From Alectoria sarmentosa (taxonomy: Eukaryota; Ascomycota; Lecanoromycetes; Lecanorales; Parmeliaceae), in assembly GCA_009733775.1 (NCBI GenBank), contig WOGZ01000490.1:1-19019 (forward strand): 19,019 nucleotides of DNA, read 5' to 3'. Position numbers and translations under genes: made by a program. The notes under the pieces are model-generated. The model did not search any database. It was not told where the DNA came from and saw only the letters and a program-made list of their open reading frames with translations. This document shows positions 9,543 through 18,538 of this stretch, in pieces; the stretch's first letter is position 1; each line of letters starts with the position of its first letter.

Positions 9543-9734
9543 TATAAAGTTATATTATATAAATGTATTAAATAAAATAATTAAGTGAAAAGAAAATATT
9601 TATATAAATAAAAAACATTTATGTGAAAATAAATGTTTTTATTAAAACACATTAAGCTCAATCGAGTAATGTTAAAAAAATGTAATATTAAAGAAAAGTT
9701 AGCTTTATTAAAAATGTAAAATACGCTTATAATA
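9543..9734 (-). repeat. Element B LTR, right copy (5' LTR)
   Basis: Partner of 3094-3283, sharing ataaagttatattatata at one end and acgcttataata at the other. It would contain the promoter on the minus strand. The primer-binding site should lie just left of 9543, but no tRNA-like match survives there. Confidence 0.88.
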
Positions 9735-10854
9735 AATTGCGCTATCGCGATTTAAATATTTAAATATATTATTATATTTATAAAAATCTACGATAAACAA
9801 TTTACGTGCATTAAAATAATAAACGTTAATTTAAATTTCGTTTAATTAATAATAAATAATATCAAATATCGATAAATTTAACAAGTTCGTAAACATTTAA
9901 TTATAATACGCAATTATATTAAAATTCAAAAATTGATTCTTTTAAAAAAGAAAACAATTATAAAAGCGAAAATATTTAAAATAAATTGATAAACTCGTTT
10001 AAATCTTTTATTAAATTGCATATTATATTAATTAAAATGTGTTTTTATTATACTTAACAATAATCTTAAATATTCGCAATTTTTTTCTCTTTTTTTTTTC
10101 TCAATTATTGATTTATTTAATAACTCATTTATTGAAATTCGCAATAACGTTTACAAATTTCATAATTATATAATTATTACGTAACTTTATTAAAAAAAGA
10201 TTTTACTATCTCACAAATTTTCAATAAAGTTATTTTTTAACATTTTAATATATTAAATACATAAAATAAAGATTATTATTTCTTCAATTCATTTTAATTT
10301 AATTCATTTCTAAATTTTTATTTTTCATTTCGAGTTTTTCGCATTTTATTAAATATAATAATAATTATTTATTTTTTGAATAAAGTAATATATAAATTAA
10401 AATGTTTTAATTGTTTTTTATTTTAATTTATTTTAAACAAAAAAGCTATAATATTCTAAAACTTTGATATTTATATTAATTAAATTTATAAAATATTTTC
10501 GACGTAGTAAAATTAATTGCGATATATTTTAAATTATTTTATTTCATTTCGAATAAAAAGAAAGTAATGCGAGTATTAAAAATATTTTAATATTGAAAAA
10601 AAGCGATATTAATATTCAAATAACGTTAATAACTTTTGAGAAAACGATATTAATTTAAAAAAAAATTGTTATCTTAAAAAAGATACTTTATTTATAAATA
10701 AACTAATAACTATTTGAGAATAAAAATAATTTGTTAACAAATCAAAAAAATTCGACAAATTGTTAAAATATTATTAACGCATTATTAATGTATTATTAAT
10801 ATTAACAATTTGTTATTGAAAAAGTATTGAAAAATTGTTAATGATTTGTTAATT
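9735..10854. other. AT-rich intergenic sequence, one stem-loop
   Basis: 1.1 kb of RIP-type sequence between element B and the inverted-repeat element. I see no gene-like frame on either strand. Its right part (about 10730-10850) is full of tgttaa/ttaaca motifs, including the palindrome at 10756-10812, and could be part of the element whose inverted repeat begins at 10855. Confidence 0.5.
10756..10812. repeat. 11-bp perfect inverted repeat
   Basis: caaattgttaa at 10756-10766 and ttaacaatttg at 10802-10812 enclose 35 bases made of repeated attattaa words. Similar tgttaa words continue on both sides. This could be subterminal transposase-binding repeats or RIP-age palindromic noise. Confidence 0.6.
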
Positions 10855-10943
10855 AAAGTTTTAATTATTAACGCGTTATTGTTATTATCGCGTTTTTAAC
10901 TTTTTATTAAAGCGCGATTTATAAATTATAAAGTTTTCGTAAG
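10855..10943 (+). repeat. Inverted repeat, left copy (RIP-mutated)
   Basis: It begins aaagttttaattattaacg and ends ttttcgtaag. It matches the reverse complement of 18931-19019 along all 89 bases without a gap. In the first two thirds every difference is a G in the right copy replaced by A here, or C by T. A few transversions occur in the inner third. This copy is therefore the more RIP-mutated one. Confidence 0.9.
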
Positions 10944-10946
10944 ATA

Positions 10947-10951
10947 TTTAT
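10947..10951. repeat. Element C target-site duplication, left
   Basis: TTTAT immediately left of the LTR start tgtaacaac, identical to 18733-18737. Five bases is the usual duplication for Ty3/Gypsy integrases. Confidence 0.88.
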
Positions 10952-11279
10952 TGTAACAACAATATGAGAATAAGGTCGTGGTGTGTAATAAGCTTGGTTC
11001 TTTCTATTTAGAAATCTAGCTATTTGTAATGCTGAGCTAAAAATCTTGTCGAGGTACTTCCTTGGCAGGCAAACCTCCTTGGTAAGGCAGGTACCTTGCG
11101 AGAATAAGGCCGTGATGTGTAATAAGTTTGGTTCTTTTTATTTAAAAATCTAGTTATTTATAATGCTGAGTTAAGGATCTTATCGAGATATTTCCTTGAT
11201 AAACAAATCTTTTTGACAAAATAAATATTTTGTCAAGCCTATATGTTTATTTTGTCAAACTTACATGTTTACCGTGATA
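10952..11279 (-). repeat. Element C 3' LTR with internal 134-bp tandem duplication
   Basis: The reference LTR is 194 bp (18539-18732). Here LTR positions 1 to about 147 (10952-11098) are followed by LTR positions 15-194 (11100-11279), adding 134 bp. The first copy keeps G/C at most sites (cttggcaggcaaacctcctt); the second is markedly RIP-mutated at the same sites (for example cttgataaacaaatcttttt). The end, ccgtgata, is the RIP form of ccgtgaca. The two 22-bp ttgtcaa...atgttta units of the LTR are present in the second copy only. Confidence 0.92.
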
Positions 11280-11295
11280 ATATCCCATAAACAAA
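11280..11295 (-). other. Element C polypurine tract candidate
   Basis: Read on the minus strand it is gtttatgggatatt, directly before the LTR start (TATCACGG, ancestrally TGTCACGG). A short GGGA run next to the 3' LTR fits a plus-strand primer, but the tract is short. Confidence 0.45.
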
Positions 11296-11664
11296 AAGAA
11301 TACAAAACGATCTCGTTAACATATTGAATCAATCTTTATTGATAATCTTTGCGTTCCTTCGCAAAATTATCCCTTAAGAAAATAACGACGTTATAAAAGT
11401 CGACGACGTCGTGATATCAACGATGTTCGAAACATTCGAAATAAAAATCGAAATTATAATTTAACATCCTTCAAAAATCGAATTTCTCGTTAAAATCCTC
11501 GTCGAAATTTGCATTTTTATTATGATTTAAATTAATTACGATATCTTAAAGCGCGATTTTCATAAATTAAAATGAATTTTTTAATTATGAAATCGAGAAT
11601 TTGTTAAAGAAATCGTCGATAATGAAATTTCCGAAACGAGTAATGAAACGTGTATATGTTTTAT
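11296..11664 (-). other. Element C 3' region, nothing recognised
   Basis: Between the chromodomain and the polypurine tract. It keeps more G/C than average (for example gtcgacgacgtcgtgat near 11399-11415), but I see no domain on either strand. Confidence 0.5.
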
Positions 11665-11835
11665 TTCCTCATTATAATCCTTGATAAGTTTTTCAACGTC
11701 GTCGAATTCCTTAACGTTATATCATTTATTAAATTCAAACTCATAATTTTTTCATCGCATAAGATATTCGATAATGAGTTTATATTCTTTGCGTATTATT
11801 TTTTTATTAAAAAGTCGCTCGATCTTATAATTCTC
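11665..11835 (-). pseudogene. Element C chromodomain remnant
   Basis: The minus strand gives NYKIERLFNKKIIRKEYKL, IIEYLMR, a stop, KNYEFEFNK, a stop, YNVKEFDDVEKLIKDYNEE. This fits the chromodomain pattern Y-x-V-x-W-x-GY, then WY/WE-P, then L-x-NA-x-ELI-x-x-Y. Both stops replace the conserved aromatic-cage Trp residues, as TGG to TGA by RIP. It is preceded by the usual linker from the integrase C-terminus. Confidence 0.82.
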
Positions 11836-11889
11836 GATCCCATTTTCGTTGATAAATATAAAAAAAATATGTTGAAAACGAAAATGTCG

Positions 11890-12930
11890 AAAAGGATTTT
11901 TTTGCGAATTTGAATATAACTCAAACTGTTATATAATAAAAATCGAATATACTCGTCAATTTTTCGAAACGACAAATTTATACGTTAATTTATTAATTTT
12001 TTTAATGATTTTAAAAGATTCGATATATTATTGAGTGAGTTTTTTGATAACGTTTAAAATAAATGAGATTTTATAATTTTTATAAAAGCGTAATAAAACT
12101 TAATTATTGATTTTGAGAAATATAAGATAATGTTGACGATCATAATGAAATTTGTTTGATATTTGAATAAAATTAATTACGTCTTTTATAATAACGCGAG
12201 CTTTTATATAATTTATCTTAAAAAGAAATTTTAAAAAATTTAATGATTTATTTGACGTAAATTCGTAGGCAATTTGATTGAAAATAACATTATTCGAAAT
12301 TAACGAATCGTTTAAAATAATTTGAATTTGAAATAAAGTCTTAGATCACATAAACGACTTCTTGAATATATGCATGAAGTATCATAATGCGATTTTCGTA
12401 ATTTGATTAATACGTTCGCTGACTTCATTCGTTTGAAAATAATAAATTATCGAATAAAATAATTTTATTTCGAGAAGTTTGAAAAACGAAACTTATAATT
12501 TTGATAAGAATTTTGAATTTTTGTTATTAATTATTATTTTCGAAATATCTCAATTAACGATATTAAGACGTTCGAGTAATGCTTTAATTTAATTAATTAT
12601 TAATTAAATAAATTTATCGAATATAAGTTGAATGATTTTGATAAATTTATAAGTTTTAAATATTATAACATTAAAAGATTCGTTAAAATAAAATAATGTT
12701 AATATGAAATTTAACGTTAATGTATAAAACGATATCGACAACGAGAAAATAAGTTGAAGATTTTCGTAAAATGTATAACGACGAATTTATAAAATTAAAC
12801 ATTTTGAATAATAACGTATGAAATCTCATAATTGTTAAATAAGTTTATGCACGTATCAAGAGAAGATAATTATTTCATAACATTTTTGAAAGTTAAAATG
12901 ATCATTGATGTTATGTGTTATAATAAGAAT
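11890..12930 (-). pseudogene. Element C integrase remnant
   Basis: The HHCC zinc finger is visible: His codons at 12913-12915 and 12898-12900 (THNINDHFNFQKC), then YYSKCLIL with the second Cys at 12799-12801 and the first turned to Tyr (12808-12810, TGT to TAT). The core reads SFYTLTLNFILTL, with the first catalytic Asp now Asn (12709-12711). IIINNKNSKFLSKL follows, matching the IISDRDxKFLS block, with the second Asp now Asn (12523-12525). QTNQT-like and NNS-like pieces follow but are poor. The last third (12350-11890) is assigned by position only. Confidence 0.85.
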
Positions 12931-13009
12931 TTCTTTAATGAGATTTGATGAAATGCAAAGACGTTGGTTTTTCGAGATCTTATTAACATAAAAAATCAAA
13001 TTGTCAAGT

Positions 13010-13560
13010 TTTGAAATTTTGAAATTTCCTTCCAAACGACTTTTTTTAAGATAAAAAACTTTTGAAATTGAGAAAATAACTTTTTAAAGACTTTCGGAAT
13101 TTTCTTTCGGGCGATTTCTTTTAGGATGAGGAATTTTTGAAATCGAAAAAACAACTTTTTGAGGATTTTCGGAATTTTCTTTCGGGCGATTTTTTTCAAA
13201 ATAAGAAATTTTCGAAGTCGAGAAAACAACTTTTCGAGGATCTTTGAAATTTCTTTTCGAATAAGAAACTTTCAAAATCGAGAAAACAACTTTTTGAGGA
13301 TCTTCGAAATTTCTTTTTAAAGTCGAGAAAATAATTTTTTAAGGACCTTCGAAATTTTTTTTTGGGCGATTTTCTTTAGGATGAGGAACTTTCGAAATCG
13401 AGGAAACAACTTTTCGAAGATTTTCGAAATTTCCTTTCAAATGAGAAACTTTCGAAATTGAAAAAACAACTTTTTAAAAACCTTCAAAATTTCCTTTTAA
13501 ATGAGGAATTTTCGAAATCAAAAAAATAATTTTTTGAAAATCTTCGAAACTTCTTTTCGG
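13010..13560 (-). repeat. In-frame tandem repeats of 75/60/45 bp inside pol
   Basis: Anchor words of the type ttcgaaat recur at 13016, 13091, 13166, 13241, 13301, 13346, 13421, 13481 and 13541, so successive units are 75, 75, 75, 60, 45, 75, 60 and 60 bp. All are multiples of 15. In the pol frame a full 25-residue unit reads SKIPHPKRNRPKENSENPQ followed by KVVFSI. The 60-bp units lack the five-residue RPKEN part, and the 45-bp unit lacks about five more (SKVPH-like). The array is in frame with RNase H upstream (LNDNIVFDKNAVFLSF...SYFSPRPKRSFED) and with the integrase zinc finger downstream (DNLIFYVNKISKNQRLCI). A second open frame through the repeats (12996-13229) gives a Lys-rich peptide but does not connect to pol. 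The encoded domain is basic and rich in Pro/Ser. Confidence 0.9.
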
Positions 13561-13789
13561 ACGCGGAGAGAAATATGAATTCGTTTTAATAATTAAAAGA
13601 TCTCTTTTTTAAATAAAAGATAAGAATACGGCGTTTTTATCGAAAACGATATTATCGTTTAATTGCTTAATAATGCGTTTTTAATATGCGTCCTTTTTAT
13701 ATTTAAATAAACATTTATTATGAAAATTGAAATTCATTTAAATCAGCGCAATTGTGAAAAAAATATTAAAATTATTATATTCATATAAA

Positions 13790-14270
13790 GCGTTAAGCTC
13801 GGAATGATTTGAGGATAATAAATTAATATTAAGGTTTATTAATCTCGATAAAATATCGAAAAGTATATACTTTTTGCCCGATTTATGTTTAACATTAAAA
13901 ATAAATTGATAAAAAAATTGAGAAGCGCGAATAAGCTTGATATTTATACGCATAATTAATGAAATTAAAATAATAGAATTTTGTTTTATGATATTGAGAA
14001 TTGTCGAATAATCAATTTATATTTTCATAAGATGTTTAGAAGATTTTATTATATATTTAATTTTTTTGAATATTTATATAAAATTAATTATTTTCAATTC
14101 GATAAATTAATAATTTTTTTCAACGAAAATTAAAAGTCTTGATAAAAATAAAATCGGCTCGTAATTTATACGAGATAATCACTTATTATCGACGACTTTT
14201 TTTATCATCTTTGATATAAAAAATTACAATATCGAATTCTCATTTCTTAAAATCGTCTAAATCGATTTAA
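13790..14270 (-). pseudogene. Element C RNase H remnant
   Basis: The four acidic residues of RNase H can be placed. IDLDDFKK (codons at 14266-14252) holds the first Asp, and FIELKIINFIW matches the TELE block with the Glu. IDYSTILNIIKQ matches the TDH block, and HKSGKKYILFDILSRL (about 13890-13840) matches HKPGKxxxxDALSRL with the last Asp. The last part is open from 13953 to 13738 and includes IKLIRASQFFYQFIFNVK. A frame change lies between the first and second motifs. Confidence 0.87.
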
Positions 14271-14449
14271 AATATTTTATTATCATTAAAATATATAAAA
14301 ATTAACGACTTTAAAAGAGCGTTTTAAAATAATTAAAATAACACGATTTTTGTTCTGATAAATTTAAAAAGACGCCGCTTTGAATTATATTGCTTGCATT
14401 AATAATTTATGGTCAAGATTTTTTTAAAAAATAACGTTTTTAATTTTTA

Positions 14450-15060
14450 CAATGATTAAAAGATTTGAGCGTAAAAATGTATATATTGATATAAATATTT
14501 AATTAAATTTAAATAATGTTCAAGCTCGTCAAGTGTAATCGAATATTTAAGATCGAAAATTGTTTTCAACTTTTTTTCGAACGAGATTAAATTAAAGAAA
14601 TTGATTTTATAATTAAACAAATTAACGTTTAAATATTTGAAATATGTTTTATTTAATGAAATTATAATGTTGAATTTTCGAAATAATGTGAAAAGTTTTA
14701 TGAGATCGTTCAAATGTTTTTGAAAAATAATTATTTTGATAATAACGTCGTCGACGTAAATTTTGATTTTCGCGTTTTTAAAACGACGTAAGATTTCATT
14801 TATTTGACGTTATATATAAATTATTGAATTTATATATTTTATAATCGAAACATTAAAAGTTTCTTAACCCCGATGAGAGATAATCGTTAATATATGTTTA
14901 TAATTTAAATGAATACGTTATTAATAAAAGAATGAGATAACGTTAATTATGACAATATATTAATAATTTGCGAGCATATTAATAATCTCGCTTTGCAATG
15001 ATAAGATGTACGCATTTCGTAATATTAAATCATTTAAATTTTTGATATTAATTATCGACT
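14450..15060 (-). pseudogene. Element C reverse transcriptase remnant
   Basis: From 15058 leftward one frame reads IKNLNDLILRNAYILSLQSE, then NVISFFY (the D-x-x-S-x-F block with Asp to Asn), ILTIISHRG, ETFNVSIIKYINSI and YVDDVI. The catalytic YVDD is at 14758-14747 and both Asp are intact. It continues without interruption into HLNDLIKLFTLFRKFNIIIS, NKTYFKYLNVNLFNYKINFF and LDELEHYLNLIKYLYQYIHF (the LGY...LG, LG-x-TGYLR-x-YI-x-x-YA blocks of this Gypsy lineage). Only a handful of stops occur in 600 bp. Confidence 0.93.
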
Positions 15061-15652
15061 TGTCTTTGCGCTCGTTATTAAAAAATGTTTTTTAAATTAT
15101 AAAAATTAAATAAACAAACGACGTAACATTTTTGATAAATTTTAAATGATTTTAACGATGAAAATCATCGAATATTCGATTAATAATTTCATGATTTTTA
15201 ACATCGAATAAATAAATCTTGATTTTGTTATTGATTTTGAATTGTTAATCATTTTTTAAAAAAATCTTTATTCATTTTTTTTGAGAAATGTTGACGAAAT
15301 CATTGTTTATTTAAATTTTTTATTCATCATTGTAAATCATCACGTCGTTAAACAATTTGATTTTTTATTTAAAAAAAATCGATATAATAAGTTTAAAAGT
15401 TTCGTTCTTAAATTGCTCAGACGAATCAAAAAATATAAACGTTTTTTTTATAAACTTTATAAAGAGATTCATCGAGCGAATTATAACAAAGTCAAATTCA
15501 ATTATTATTTGAAAACAATTTTCGTATTTCATTTCGAGAACGTTATTAAATTTTAATTTTTTTAATATTTATATCGAAAAATCTATATCATTTTTGACGA
15601 AAACATTAATTATAAAATGATTTATCAAATAAATGAATAAAGTCAGATTTGT

Positions 15653-16160
15653 TTACGTAAATAATTCGAATAGAAAATCACGATCGTCAAACAAATTAAT
15701 AAATTTTATTAAAAAAATCACATTATTATGAGGCGAAATAAGAATTGTCAATTGAATATGGATTTTTTTTTTAATAAATTCGTTATATAAGCGAATCGAG
15801 ATTTTGATTATAATCTTATAATTATTTATATATATCATTTTGTTAATGATATTAATAACGATATTTTTAAAAATCGATAATGTCGTTATTAATTAACATT
15901 TTTATTTGAAAATCGTTAACAATATGTATTTTTCTTTGAAAATAAACAAAAATTTTATTTTTTTACGAATTCATTTTCGAGAAATAAATTTTCATAATAA
16001 TATATTTATCGATCTCATATTTATTAATTTTTATTTTATAAACACATAAAAGCGAAATTATTTTGATGATTTTAATGTTATTTGATAAATCTTTAAATTA
16101 TAATCGATTATTTAAAATGATTTTATATTCGATATTTAAATAAACGTCGTCATTTTTTTT
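15653..16160 (-). pseudogene. Element C protease and linker remnant
   Basis: From about 16160 the minus strand reads DDVYLNIEYKIILNNR, then YEIDKYIIMKIYFSKMNS, then FQRKIHIVNDFQIKMLINND. In relatives the last is the FxxxxHIVDDLKANMLIGND segment of the retropepsin. The frame continues in MIYINNYKIIIKISIRLY and FIKFINLFDDRDFLFE (15838-15653), the segment between protease and RT (LP-x-DRD-x-x-FEP in relatives). The catalytic Asp is probably in the region near 16090 (EYKIILNNR for a GCxxxLxDR-type site), but I cannot fix it. Confidence 0.7.
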
Positions 16161-16340
16161 TTCGAGCGTTAAGCGAACATTAATGTGAACATAATTTTAA
16201 TTTTAAAATGTAAATTTCATATCAAGATCTTTGATCGAGGAATCGAATTTGACGATTTTGAAAATTGTCAAAAATTTAAGATTTTTCAACATAAAAATCT
16301 TCGACGTCTCGTTATTATAAATTTATTTGAATTTATTTAA

Positions 16341-16406
16341 ATATTCATCTCATAAATGTTTATAAAATTTGATTTTGAATGAAAACGTTTTTTGATAATA
16401 ACGACA
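16341..16406 (-). pseudogene. C2H2 zinc finger in element C, upstream of protease
   Basis: The minus strand reads CRYYQKTFSFKIKFYKHL, a stop, then DEY. Replacing RIP products by their likely ancestors gives the classical spacing C-x2-C-x3-F-x5-F-x2-H-x4-H: Cys at 16404-16406, second Cys (now Tyr, TGT to TAT) at 16395-16397, Phe at 16383-16385, His at 16356-16358, and last His (now Tyr) at 16341-16343. Gag nucleocapsids usually carry CCHC knuckles; here a C2H2 finger occupies that place. Confidence 0.72.
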
Positions 16407-16779
16407 ATAAATTTCGATGTTTATAAAACCTAAAAATTGATTTTTGATCGCGTTCGATGAGTAATTGAAATTATTATGATATATTTCATTATCATATTAA
16501 TTTTTATCGACGAAATGTAAAGATTTCATTTTGATGTTTTCTTTTTAAGATTTATTTTTATAATAATCGTCAACGTTTTTATCAATGAAAATTTGATAAA
16601 TAATTGTCTTAATACGCGATTACGATTATCAAATTTTTTAAAAATTTCGATTTGAAAATCTTTAATCTCTTTTTGAAAAATTCGTTTTAATTTGAAATCG
16701 AAGATTCGAGAGCGTCGAATCATATTCGTTTAAAAAAACGATAATTTATAAAGATTAACGCGTTTTTGATAATGTTTAA
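16407..16779 (-). other. Linker between Gag-like and zinc-finger parts, not recognised
   Basis: A charged Lys/Phe/Ile-rich open stretch (16723-16526, minus) lies here. It includes FQKEIKDFQIEIFKKFDNRN and could be a coiled-coil or an off-frame reading. I cannot decide which frame was used. Confidence 0.4.
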
Positions 16780-17640
16780 AATTGACGAGCTTGATATTGA
16801 AGATTTAATTATTAATCATATTAATTATAATTTTATTGCTATTGATTAAAATAAACATTTAAATTGATTTGATAAAAAAAAAGCGAATAATAAGATTGAT
16901 AAAATTATTGATCATAAAACGATTATTAATCATATTCAAAATCTTATTACTATCGAAATTGAAATTGATCTTGATTTCTTTTGTTATTATTATCAAATTA
17001 AAATTATCAATTTAATTATGAAAATTCAAAAGTAAAGTTTTCGATATCGATATCGACGTTTTTTTTTTCGTTATGCTTATTTGCATATATTCATTAATTA
17101 TGCTTGAAATCATCAAATTTAATAAAAAAATCTTATAAATTAATGTTGTTTTTAAAACGTCGAACATCTCGTTTCAATTTAAAAATTTAAATCGTTATAA
17201 ATCACGTCGATTTGATTTTTTATATCGATAAAATTTGCGTTTTTGATAGATTTGAGAATATGTTGAATGTATTCTCGCGATTTTCGATAATTGTTAACGT
17301 TATAAAGAGTGTAACGTTTTTTAAAAAGTAAATCGATAACGATGTAAATAATTGAATTTGTTTATAAGCATTCGTTTTCATTTATTAAATTTATTGTTGA
17401 ATTTAATTAAACGTTTATTATTGTTAATGAGCTTTATTAATCATCATTTTAAAATAAAACCTTTTAAACAAGTTTAAAGATTAATTCGAACAGACTCGTC
17501 ATCTTTAATGTTTATAATGTCATAAACATGTTCCAAAAAGAGATGTATATCACGAAAATAAGTTTTTTTGAAAATGTGTTTTATGAATGAGACTTTCGAA
17601 GTTGTCGACTTATTTTTATACATCGAATTAAAAAATTCGA
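16780..17640 (-). pseudogene. gag: Element C Gag-like gene with Gln/Tyr-rich tail
   Basis: From about 17640 the minus strand reads YFRDIHLFLEHVYDIINIKD, DESVRINL, a stop, TCLKGFILK, two stops (Trp positions), KRLIKFNNKFNK, a stop, KRMLINKFNYL, and SKIARIHSTYSQIYQKRKF. This follows the conserved order of the fungal Gag-like domain (YRDV-x-x-F-x-x-R, N-x-x-x-CLRG-x-A-x-x-W, RFK). It is the same order as in element A. From about 17035 to 16790 the frame is dominated by Gln, Tyr, Asn and Phe and by TAA/TAG codons, as expected if CAA/CAG runs were RIPed: an ancestral Gln/Tyr-rich tail. Start and end are approximate. Open plus-strand readings here are antisense. Confidence 0.68.
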
Positions 17641-18538
17641 CGTTATTAAGATTTTATTTTGATTATTTTGATCCTATCTCATCGAGATCGTTACTTCTCA
17701 AAAAACCTTATTATTTTGAAATTTTTTATTAAAATAAGTTATTATGCACATATTAAATAATTGCTGCGAAAATAATAATAATAATAATCATTTATATTTG
17801 AGAATCATTAAGATTTATTTAATTCTTCGATTCAATTAAGCATAAATAAATTATTTTATTAACGAACGTTACTTTTATAAAGTTTTCGAAATTCATTAAA
17901 AGATTTAACGTCATCGATGAAATAATTATTAATAAAATAATCGTAAACGAAATATAAAACGTTGATTTTATAAAAAAAGAATTTTAAAATTTTCGCAAGA
18001 TTTCGATATCATGTTTAAATTTTTTAAAAACAATATAAAAAATTGATCTATTAAGGGCTTAATTAAATAATTAATTTAATTCAACGAATTAAAATCTTAT
18101 TTTGACACGTTCATTTTTTGTTGAGAAAATTCCTCGATTAATTTGAAAAGATTGAAAATTAATTATAACTATGTGATTAATTAATCGACGAATGTTATCG
18201 TTAAATAAATTTTTATAAAAATGATTATTTTAAAGGAAATCCGACAATTGAAAACCGAAAATAACAATTTTTCTAAAAACGAGATTCAATGTCGAGGTAA
18301 AATTATGAGTCGAGCTTAAAAAAATCATTTTGAAATCTTATTAAAAAAATTAAATATAATAAAACAAATTTTTTAAATTTGAAAATAAGTGAATTTTTAA
18401 ATTGCGTAATGAAAAACTTTATAAACATATAATAAACGTCGTCGACGTCAAAATTTGTTTAATGAGACGATTTGATAAAAGAGTTTTTGAAATCTTTTGA
18501 TAATTAATTGACATTAAAAAAAGATGTTATTATTATAT
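17641..18538 (-). other. Element C 5' leader and Gag N-terminus, not resolved
   Basis: Between the 5' LTR and the recognisable Gag domain. A patch at about 18233-18310 keeps more G/C (ccgacaattgaaaaccgaaa). The base run left of the LTR (aagatgttattattatat at 18521-18538) is where a primer-binding site should be, but RIP has left no convincing tRNA match. Confidence 0.45.

Larger units (their letters stand above)
3094..9734 (-). mobile_element. Element B: RIP-degraded Ty3/Gypsy chromodomain LTR retrotransposon
   Basis: Near-identical direct repeats of about 190 bp bound 6.6 kb of AT-rich DNA. The minus strand carries remnants in the Ty3/Gypsy order: gag (about 9180-7790), protease (about 7770-7463), RT (about 6640-6090), RNase H region, integrase (about 5400-4620) and chromodomain (about 4200-4050). 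A purine-rich tract abuts the left LTR on the minus strand, which agrees with that orientation. All genes are dead: stops and missense changes are of RIP type, and the active-site Asp codons of RT and integrase read as Asn. LTR ends are inferred from where the similarity stops (ancestral TG...CA now reads TA...TA). I could not find a matching target duplication, so the exact ends may be off by a few bases. Confidence 0.88.
11665..16160 (-). pseudogene. pol: Element C pol remnant (PR-RT-RH-repeat domain-IN-chromodomain)
   Basis: Polyprotein of the retrotransposon. The frame can be read leftward from protease (FQRKIHIVNDFQIKMLINND near 15930-15870) through RT (YVDDVI at 14758-14741), RNase H, a run of 15-25-codon repeats, the integrase zinc finger and core, to a C-terminal chromodomain. 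RT and RNase H keep their catalytic acids; integrase has lost two Asp to Asn. Stops are few per domain and are TAA, TGA or TAG at Gln/Arg/Trp positions. One frame change is needed inside RNase H (between about 14200 and 14150); I cannot say whether it is a mutation or a misreading. The 1.4-kb RT-RH part resembles the widespread Pezizomycotina Gypsy lineage with an AYVDD-type RT. The open frames on the plus strand at 11650-11913 and 15281-15556 are its antisense shadows. Confidence 0.9.

Noticed and set aside
3089..9739. Target-site duplication of element B
   Set aside because: attaa on the left and aattg on the right do not match at any plausible LTR end; not claimed.
3038..10585. Shared word aatgcgagtatt (inverted near 3042-3053, direct near 10566-10577) as ends of one element
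   Set aside because: Only about 12 bases match, and it does not coincide with any LTR or repeat end; likely chance.
11650..11913. Plus-strand open frame of 87 codons
   Set aside because: Antisense shadow of the integrase C-terminus and chromodomain of element C on the minus strand.
12996..13229. Lys-rich repeat protein in the alternative minus frame
   Set aside because: The frame does not connect with RNase H or integrase; the other minus frame does on both sides.
15281..15556. Plus-strand open frame of 91 codons
   Set aside because: It lies opposite the protease-to-RT linker of element C; its peptide shows no domain, and the neighbouring minus-strand sequence is clearly pol.
18521..18538. 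Primer-binding site of element C
   Set aside because: Position is right, but the sequence has no clear complement to a tRNA 3' end after RIP.
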